Shown in pieces: positions 33,200 through 38,519 of a stretch of DNA of 38,519 bases. The notes below the pieces were generated by a model. That model worked only from the letters and a program-made list of their open reading frames with translations. It was not told the DNA's origin and searched no databases. A program made the translations under genes and the position numbers. How positions within the stretch are numbered: the first letter of the stretch is position 1; every line of letters begins with the position of its first letter. Source of the DNA: an uncultured Bacilli bacterium (GTDB lineage Bacteria; Bacillota_I; Bacilli_A; RF39; UBA660); NCBI GenBank assembly GCA_934167885.1, contig CAKPMB010000016.1, positions 1 to 38,519 on the forward strand. Reading direction: 5' to 3'.

Positions 33200-34334
33200 A
33201 ACCTTTTTTAAAATATTAAATAAGCTTAAAGGTATGTTGATTTTATATACTGTTATGCTTGTTTCAATTACTTTAATTAACCAAAATGCATCTAACTCAT
33301 CTTTGGACTTTGTTGCTGATAAACCTAATATTTTAATCGTTAATAATCAGAATGATAATTATCTTGCTAAAGATTTTACAACTTTTTTAGAGAATAATTG
33401 TGTAATAAAAGATATTGATATAAATGATGAATCTAAAATAGATGATGCTATTTTTTATCGAGATGTTGATTTTGTTATTTACATAGATGATGATTATTTT
33501 GATAAATTTATGAGTGGTCAAAATGTTGAAATAAAATATAAATCTAGTAATAATGCTAATGTTCATCTTGCTAAAATGCTTGTTGAAAAGTATTTAAAAA
33601 CCGCTTTAATATATAAAGATATCTATCAAGGCGATGAATTAATTCATAAAATTAATAACGTTTTAATGGTAGATAGTAAAGTTTTAGTTAAACAAAATTT
33701 AGATACATCCAATTTAAGTAGAGTATCACGTTATTTTAATTTTTTAAATTATGCATATTTAGCAGGATGCCTATACTGTATTAGTATGATTTTATCTAGT
33801 TTAAAAGATGAAAAAATCTTTAAAAGAACGATTATAAGTAGTTTTGATTACAAGAAATATAATCGTATTGTTTTATTATCTTGTGCTATTTTAATAATTG
33901 GTATGTGGTTTATATATACTATTTTAAGTTTGATTTTATTTAAGAATATAATGTTTAGTTTAAATGGATTATTATATATTATTAATTCTCTTATCTTTGC
34001 TTTATGTTCATTAACTTTAGGCTTTTTAATAGGTAATATAACACAAAATAAAAATGCTATTAGTGGTATTATCAATGTTGTGGCTTTGGGTTCATCATTT
34101 TTATGTGGATGTTTTGTGCCATTTGAATATATGCCGGATTATGTTTTAAAACTTGCGCATATTCTACCAACGTATTATTTTGTTCTTAATAATGAATTGA
34201 TTAAAACGGTGGAAGATTTTAATTTTAAAACGTTGTCACCATTAGTAGTTAATGGGGTTATTGTTATAGTTTTTAGTATTTTATTTATTATATTAACTAA
34301 CTATATTAGTAAAAGAAAGCAAGTAGTAAATTAA
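33186..34334 (+). CDS. ABC-2 type permease, second subunit
   Basis: The partner permease of 382 aa with the same topology: an N-terminal helix (about 16-32), an extracytoplasmic loop (about 40-180) and six hydrophobic segments to the C-terminus, including the family-typical FLCGCFVPFEYMPDYVLKLA followed by HILPTYYF (about 320-350). ATG 33186 follows AAGGAGGG, one of the best ribosome binding sites in the window, inside the end of the upstream gene. Last gene of the exporter operon; a perfect hairpin terminator follows. Confidence 0.9.
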   Translation: MIVFKTFFKILNKLKGMLILYTVMLVSITLINQNASNSSLDFVADKPNILIVNNQNDNYLAKDFTTFLENNCVIKDIDINDESKIDDAIFYRDVDFVIYIDDDYFDKFMSGQNVEIKYKSSNNANVHLAKMLVEKYLKTALIYKDIYQGDELIHKINNVLMVDSKVLVKQNLDTSNLSRVSRYFNFLNYAYLAGCLYCISMILSSLKDEKIFKRTIISSFDYKKYNRIVLLSCAILIIGMWFIYTILSLILFKNIMFSLNGLLYIINSLIFALCSLTLGFLIGNITQNKNAISGIINVVALGSSFLCGCFVPFEYMPDYVLKLAHILPTYYFVLNNELIKTVEDFNFKTLSPLVVNGVIVIVFSILFIILTNYISKRKQVVN

Positions 34335-34366
34335 AAATATGACTTTTAAATCTCAGTCATATTTTT
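34333..34366 (+). terminator. Terminator of the ABC exporter operon
   Basis: A perfect 12-bp stem: AAAAATATGACT (34333-34344) with AGTCATATTTTT (34355-34366). Confidence 0.85.
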
Positions 34367-34393
34367 AATATAATAGGTAAATAGTTTAATTTT

Positions 34394-34421
34394 TTGAAAA
34401 GTGTTGAATAATTGGTATAAT
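34394..34421 (+). promoter_or_regulatory. Promoter of the toxin-antitoxin-like pair
   Basis: TTGAAA (34394-34399), 16 bases and TATAAT (34416-34421). Confidence 0.65.
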
Positions 34422-34463
34422 ATTTTTATACTAATAGTGTTGTGATGGAAAAGGGTGATTGTA

Positions 34464-35210
34464 GTGGATAATAATTATGAAAGTGAATATTTAGTGTGGC
34501 TTGCATCAATTGCAACTAAGGAAGAAATGCTTAGCGAAATAAAAAAAATAATTGATTATGAAAATAGTGAAGAGGTATTGAAGAAAATATTAGATGGTTT
34601 GTTAAGTGAACTTGAAACAATTGATTCGTTATTACAAGAAGAAGTGGATGAGTATTTGTTAGAAAATAAAAAACAAATAGTCGCTAAAATGACAATATTA
34701 AAAGAATCATTAGATGAGTGTCGTGCCAAACATCAACATGAACAAGAACTTGAAATGTTTGGTTCATCTATGACATTATTTGCAACTAACAAGTATGGCA
34801 ATATAATGATTGAAAATGATTTAAAAAGAATAGAAAGTAATACTGATGCTGATACTTATAATACATTCATAGAACTTATCAAGAAATTAGTTCAGGGAAA
34901 AGATAATTTTGGTTTTGAAACGCAAAAGCCTTTAACTAATAATCAGAAACTAAAAGGAATATACGAAAAGAAAGATTATCAAGCACGAGTTATTTATCGT
35001 TATGTTGGAGATTACACAGTAATTATAGGCGCTTTCTTAAAAAAGACAACGGTTGGTAAAAAAGAACAAGAATTATTAATAAATTATAAAAGTGCTTCAC
35101 AAAATTATGTTGATATGTTAGAAAATGGCACTTTAAATCTTTTAGATGCTATGGAAATTTCTAAAAGATTTTACGAAGAAAAAATAATGGGTGATATAAA
35201 TGAAAAATAG
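34464..35210 (+). CDS. RelE/HigB-like toxin with a long N-terminal extension
   Basis: The C-terminal region (about residues 110-205) has the layout of RelE/HigB (Gp49-like) ribosome-dependent mRNA interferases: a helical part, then KLKGIYEKKDYQARVIYRYVG shortened here to its key parts (LKGIYE, ARVIYRY), the strand YTVIIGAFLKKT and a trailing helix; KLKG...R.IYRY...F.KKT is the family pattern. About 100 residues of mainly helical, charged sequence come before it (coiled-coil-like around 35-95), and ~45 more follow the toxin fold. The usual length is 90-120 aa, so this 248-aa form is unusual. GTG 34464 is chosen because GGGTG lies six bases before it; GTG 34455 is part of that site. Its 3' end overlaps the next gene by 11 bases, in the toxin-first order of higBA. 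Confidence 0.65.
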   Translation: MDNNYESEYLVWLASIATKEEMLSEIKKIIDYENSEEVLKKILDGLLSELETIDSLLQEEVDEYLLENKKQIVAKMTILKESLDECRAKHQHEQELEMFGSSMTLFATNKYGNIMIENDLKRIESNTDADTYNTFIELIKKLVQGKDNFGFETQKPLTNNQKLKGIYEKKDYQARVIYRYVGDYTVIIGAFLKKTTVGKKEQELLINYKSASQNYVDMLENGTLNLLDAMEISKRFYEEKIMGDINEK

Positions 35211-35457
35211 AATTGATGAATACAAAGAAGATCGTAATAATTTAGATATTAATAATATTAAAAAGGAATGGATTCAAGATATCACAAAAGAAATATATGA
35301 CAATAAAATTGATTATAATGATATTGCCATTCATTATGGAATGACAGAAGCAGAATTAAAAGATATTCTTAGAGATTCATGTGATAAAACAGGAAGTCAA
35401 ATTATGTTAGTTTCTTCTTATCTTAAAAGTAAAGTTTTATCTAAAAAAATGAAATAA
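35200..35457 (+). CDS. Putative antitoxin, small HTH-like protein (85 aa)
   Basis: A small, highly charged protein that overlaps the toxin-like gene by 11 bases. Residues ~38-56 (IDYNDIAIHYGMTEAELKDIL) have the pattern of a helix-turn-helix (IA..YG.T...L..IL), as expected for a DNA-binding HigA-type antitoxin, although it lacks the full Xre domain. The N-terminus is helical and acidic. GGGTGATATA precedes the ATG within the upstream gene. The position and size make it the natural partner of the RelE-like protein; the pairing is inference. Confidence 0.6.
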   Translation: MKNRIDEYKEDRNNLDINNIKKEWIQDITKEIYDNKIDYNDIAIHYGMTEAELKDILRDSCDKTGSQIMLVSSYLKSKVLSKKMK

Positions 35458-35509
35458 TTGTTTATATAAACAGTAATTAGTTATTTAAAAATGAAATTTA
35501 GGAGTATTA

Positions 35510-35953
35510 ATGAAAATTTCAGAGATAGATAATAGAGATATATTTGTAGATAAATTATTAGAAATATGGGAGATTTCATAAAGACTACGCATTTATTTTT
35601 ATCAGTTGATGAAATACAAAATATTAAAAAAATATGCTTATCAAGGATTAATGAGTGTTTCTCATTTAATTGTTTTAGAAAATAGAGATAATTAGCCTAT
35701 TGCTTTTATGGGAATTGAAGATAAGAAACTTGAAATGTTGTTTATAAAAAATAGTGAACGAGGTAGAGGGTATGGCCGTTATTTATTGACTTATGGTATA
35801 GAGAAATATGGTATTTGTGAATTAACAGTGAATGAACAAAATCCCGAGGCTAAAGGTTTTTATGAACATATGTGTTTTAAAGTATATAAGAAATAAGAAT
35901 TAGATGAGCAAGGAAATCCTTTTCCAGTTTTATATATGAAATTTGAAAAATAA
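35510..35953 (+). pseudogene. Broken GNAT-family acetyltransferase
   Basis: It rebuilds a GNAT N-acetyltransferase from pieces: MKISEIDNRDIF...LLEIWEIS up to TAA (35577-35579); a shifted frame with KTTHLFLSVDEIQNIKK; a further shift to KYAYQGLMSVSHLIVLENRDN and TAG (about 35694-35696); then FMGIEDKKLEMLFIKNSERGRGYGRYLLTY (acetyl-CoA loop RGRGYG), LTVNEQNPEAKGFYEHMCF, TAA (35894-35896) and DEQGNPFPVLYMKFEK to TAA 35951-35953. The family pattern (THxFLS, GFMGI, EMLFI, RGxGxG, VNEQN, GFYEHMGF, E.De.GnP.P.L.M) is unmistakable, but at least two frameshifts and two in-frame stops destroy it. The AGGAG site before ATG 35510 remains. Confidence 0.85.
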
Positions 35954-36006
35954 TTATGAAAATAGATTAAACAAGGTTCATTATTATATGAAAGGAGAAT
36001 GGAAAT

Positions 36007-36414
36007 ATGCTTAATTTAGAAAAAGTTAAAGAAGAATTGAATAAGTGGAAATTTAATTATAAAGATAATATTCTACCAGGACATAGTATTAATAAAGTAA
36101 AATGGGTTTTACCTCTAGGACCAGTGATGGTCATTACCTCAGAACAAGCAACATCATATTTATTTGGCTTTGATGAAAAAGGAATTTATATTTTTCCCGT
36201 TCATGGAGACTGGAATATTTTAGATTATTGTTTAATAGAATGGAAAAATATTAAAAAGTTTGAAATGAAAAAAGGAATTTTACTTGAAAATACTATGAAT
36301 ATTACAACTAATGAAATGAGTGTATCATTAAAAATAAATAAATTGGTTGCAGGTAATTCTTGGGTTAAAGAAAATATAAAAAAATTAGAGAATGTAAATT
36401 ATTATAAAAAATAG
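36007..36414 (+). CDS. Unknown 135-aa protein, possibly a PH-like domain
   Basis: Soluble, beta-rich, with no signal peptide. The pattern 'ITSEQATSYLFGFDEKGIYIFPV', given here by its parts ITSEQA, LFGFDEKGIYI and WKNIKKFEMKKG, resembles the bacterial PH-like (YokE/bPH) folds: a short strand, then FGFDE.GI, then a strand ending in W..I..... No catalytic motif is visible. AAAGGAG lies before ATG 36007. It lies between the broken acetyltransferase and dinD, in the accessory tract. Confidence 0.6.
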   Translation: MLNLEKVKEELNKWKFNYKDNILPGHSINKVKWVLPLGPVMVITSEQATSYLFGFDEKGIYIFPVHGDWNILDYCLIEWKNIKKFEMKKGILLENTMNITTNEMSVSLKINKLVAGNSWVKENIKKLENVNYYKK

Positions 36415-36511
36415 GCTATTAAATGAAAATAAAGGCAATAATTAAATAATCATTGTAAGGAAAGGTTTCAAAAGAAAACTTTTATATGAAGCAATAAGTA
36501 AGGAGGTAATA

Positions 36512-37366
36512 ATGAAGAAAATTGGAGATAAATATACTAACAATACTTTTGAAAATATAAAACATATTGATGATTATGGAAATGAATATTGGAATGCACG
36601 TGAATTGCAAAAAGTATTGGAATACAAGGATTGGAGAAATTTTAAAAAAGTAATAGATAAAGCAGTTTTATCTGCAAATAACAGCATTTCAAGTAAAGTA
36701 GATTGGGTTGTTGAGTTCAACAAACCAATAAAAACTGGCAAAGGAAAAGAAGAAATCATTAAAGATTATAAACTATCAAGATACATCTGCTATTTGATAG
36801 TGCAAAATGCAGATCCAAGTAAAGAAGTTGTTGCTTTAGGACAAACATATTTTGCAATTCAAACAAGAAAACAAGAAATAACCGAACAAGAATATGATTC
36901 TTTATCAGATGATGAAAAAAGATTTTATCAAAGAAAATTAACAAAGCAGGGTAACTATACGCTTCAAAAAGTTGCTTCTTTGGCTGGTGTTAAAAATATG
37001 GCTGAATTTCATAATGCGGGATATAGAGGATTATATAATGGAGAAACTGCCGATGATATTTTTAGAAGAAAAAAATTAAGATATAGAGAAGATATTTTGG
37101 ATAATATGAATGAAGATGAATTAGTTGCAAATTTATTTAGAATAAACCAAACAAAACAGAAACTTATAAGAGATAATGTGCAAGGAGAAAAGGAAGCCAA
37201 AGATGTGCATTATGAGGTAGGCAAAAAGGTAAGAAAAGCGATTGCAGATATTGGTGGCATGATGCCGGAGGAAATGCCAACACCTAAAAAAAGTTTAAAA
37301 GAACTTGAAAGAGAAAGGAAAAAATTAGAAATAAAAGAGCAAAAGAAACTTGAGAAAATAAAATAG
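36512..37366 (+). CDS. dinD: DinD-like DNA-damage-inducible protein
   Basis: DinD is an SOS-induced protein that, in E. coli, inhibits RecA-dependent DNA pairing; homologues are scattered on mobile and accessory DNA. The 284-aa product has the N-terminal Bro-N/KilA-N-like domain (about 10-120) with EYWNARELQKVLEYKDWRNF (22-41) and IKDYKLSRYICYLIVQNAD (about 81-99), then GYRGLYNGETADDI (about 169-182) and a lysine-rich coiled-coil tail (about 245-284). The length agrees with E. coli DinD (274 aa). AAGGAGGT lies before ATG 36512. No clear LexA box could be picked out in the 97-base upstream gap. It is likely acquired with its neighbours. Confidence 0.85.
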   Translation: MKKIGDKYTNNTFENIKHIDDYGNEYWNARELQKVLEYKDWRNFKKVIDKAVLSANNSISSKVDWVVEFNKPIKTGKGKEEIIKDYKLSRYICYLIVQNADPSKEVVALGQTYFAIQTRKQEITEQEYDSLSDDEKRFYQRKLTKQGNYTLQKVASLAGVKNMAEFHNAGYRGLYNGETADDIFRRKKLRYREDILDNMNEDELVANLFRINQTKQKLIRDNVQGEKEAKDVHYEVGKKVRKAIADIGGMMPEEMPTPKKSLKELERERKKLEIKEQKKLEKIK

Positions 37367-37389
37367 TAATTTATGAAGGAGATGAACTT

Positions 37390-38223
37390 ATGTCAGTAAA
37401 CGTAAGAATAAAACAAAAATCCATTTTAAAAAAGAAACTAAAATTAGATGAGATTATAAATCTAACAGGCTTATCTTATGGAGTTAGTGATAATAATTTT
37501 AGGTTAATGAGAGATGAAATTGCAAGTCATACACTTTTATATGATGAAAAAAAACCTGCTCGTGGAATAGAATTATGGATAGATAAAAATGATATTTTAC
37601 TTTCTTTAAGTTTACCTACATCTCCATCGGAAATTAAAATGTATTATGATACAATAGCAAAAATTTGTAATACATTAAAGATAAAAAAATATTTAAGAGA
37701 TGATCAACAAGTAAATATAGAAGATAATGATAAATTCATTAAATATGATGAAGAAACCAGCATTGGAGCTTTAGAAGATATAAAAAACGAAACAGGAGAC
37801 TCATATCAAAAATTTGAAATATTTGGTATATTCAATCCAATTTCAATAGGACAAATAGAACTTAAAAAAATAAATAATAATTTAAACGATTTTGAAAAGT
37901 TTTTAAGTGAGATCCAATCATATGATGTTTATTATGCGGCTCCTGCAGTATTTAGAAAAAATACTACAAATAAATCTATAGGAATTTATTCGTTTCCTAA
38001 AAATGTACCTTCTGTTGTTCCTACTAAGCCATATGTTGTTCTTAATCAAATAAAAGATATTGACGAATGGTATGTAATGTTTGATAAAGAAAAAACAATT
38101 AAATATGATGATTTTATAAAAAATGTTGAAGAAAAACAATATTACGATGCAAACCATGTTATAGTATTATTGAATAATGAAGAAATTGAAGTATTAGTAA
38201 ATAAATATTTTTGTGAAATATAA
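37390..38223 (+). CDS. DUF4299-like protein of unknown function
   Basis: A soluble 277-aa protein. It begins MSVNVRIKQKS and carries ARGIELWIDKNDILLSLSLPTSP (given by parts: RGIELW, LSLPTSPS), then EIQSYDVYYAAPAVF (about 177-191), GIYSF and VVPTKPYVV, the layout of the DUF4299 family known from streptococci and enterococci. That assignment is from memory of the family pattern. It has no known function. AAGGAGATG precedes ATG 37390, and only 23 bases separate it from dinD, so they may be co-transcribed. Confidence 0.65.
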   Translation: MSVNVRIKQKSILKKKLKLDEIINLTGLSYGVSDNNFRLMRDEIASHTLLYDEKKPARGIELWIDKNDILLSLSLPTSPSEIKMYYDTIAKICNTLKIKKYLRDDQQVNIEDNDKFIKYDEETSIGALEDIKNETGDSYQKFEIFGIFNPISIGQIELKKINNNLNDFEKFLSEIQSYDVYYAAPAVFRKNTTNKSIGIYSFPKNVPSVVPTKPYVVLNQIKDIDEWYVMFDKEKTIKYDDFIKNVEEKQYYDANHVIVLLNNEEIEVLVNKYFCEI

Positions 38224-38253
38224 ATTACAAGTTGTAAAAAGGAAGTGATTAAA

Positions 38254-38343
38254 ATGGATATGTATCAAAAAAGAAAAATCAGAGCTGAAATGAAAAATAG
38301 CAATCAAGAAGAAAAGTTAACTAAAGTCGGAATCAACTGGTAA
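38254..38343 (+). CDS. 29-codon ORF, possibly a decayed rbgA start
   Basis: It has a good ribosome binding site (AAGGAAGTG, 38239-38247) and starts MDMYQKRK, ending KVGINW and TAA 38341-38343. The tail NW sits exactly where the ribosome-assembly GTPase RbgA/YlqF continues with (Y/F)PGHM, and short basic leaders of this kind occur before it in some Firmicutes. The bases after the stop (GTGGGGAGCTATGAAAAAA) could be a damaged YPGHM-K. It is either a free small peptide or an rbgA remnant. Confidence 0.35.
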   Translation: MDMYQKRKIRAEMKNSNQEEKLTKVGINW

Positions 38344-38519
38344 GTGGGGAGCTATGAAAAAACACTATTAAACCCTTGAAAATAAAGGAAAAAAATAAAA
38401 TTTCTTTTTACATTTAAAACATATTTTTTGTTGAAAAATGTTAAAAAATAAATGTGTAGGAGTTATGAAAAACTTTTACTAAATTGCACAATTAACTTAT
38501 TAACCATATTCCTATATAA
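38344..38519 (+). other. A/T-rich tail of the window without a recognisable gene
   Basis: No ORF longer than a few codons is present. GGAGTTATG at about 38459-38467 would start a peptide of only five residues. No tRNA-like or terminator-like fold was found. Confidence 0.5.

Noticed and set aside
35708..35896. A 62-aa free-standing protein
   Set aside because: It is the middle piece of the broken GNAT acetyltransferase; the N- and C-terminal family blocks lie on both sides in other frames or after stops.

Overview
The window is a low-GC (roughly 28-30 %), gene-dense bacterial chromosome segment. PolC-type DNA polymerase III, rpsT next to and divergent from the spore protease gene gpr, a GerA-type germination receptor operon, AGGTG-type ribosome binding sites and short intergenic hairpin-plus-T terminators point to a spore-forming Firmicute. 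A gut Bacilli/Erysipelotrichia/RF39-like lineage fits best, but this is inferred from gene content, not from a marker phylogeny. TGA acts as a stop (27517-27519, aligned with the stop of its paralogue) and tryptophan is TGG, so the Mollicutes code 4 is not in use. An [FeFe]-hydrogenase and acetate kinase indicate anaerobic fermentation to H2 and acetate.

Layout. 1-546: the end of an unknown ORF and a decayed comEC fragment. 547-3678: an unknown 269-aa protein, then an overlapping pair made of a 103-aa protein and a 635-aa HExxH putative metalloprotease. 3782-14484: ackA, a Big2-type surface protein, a D-Ala-D-Ala carboxypeptidase, an unknown gene directly before polC, polC, and a membrane-anchored protein with an InlB-like repeat. 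14525-15764 (minus): a transglutaminase-like protein and rpsT. 15856-17361: gpr and a small membrane-anchored protein. 17363-20134 (minus): a compact gerA operon in the order AA-AC-AB with shortened AC and AB. 20241-21905: a monomeric [FeFe]-hydrogenase.

22008-27519 is the most unusual part. It holds two tandem 2753-bp-period units, each with a promoter, an array of GTRTYAA direct repeats, a nine-G tract, two hairpins and a gene for an ~847-aa anchored surface protein. The two proteins are nearly identical in the N-terminal ~375 residues and in scattered blocks, but strongly diverged elsewhere in the C-terminal half. Remains of an older copy lie just upstream. I read this as a recombining, possibly phase- or antigenically variable surface-protein locus.

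27586-34334: rplS-lepB with its own promoter and an intervening terminator, a zinc-ribbon membrane protein, an alpha/beta hydrolase, a small protein, a PAP2 phosphatase and a three-gene ABC-2 exporter. 34394-38519 looks like an accessory tract: a RelE/HigB-like toxin with a long N-terminal extension plus its overlapping partner, a broken GNAT acetyltransferase, an unknown 135-aa protein, a DinD-like protein, a DUF4299-like protein and a 29-codon ORF that may be a decayed rbgA start. No tRNA, rRNA, CRISPR array, IS element or integrase was seen.
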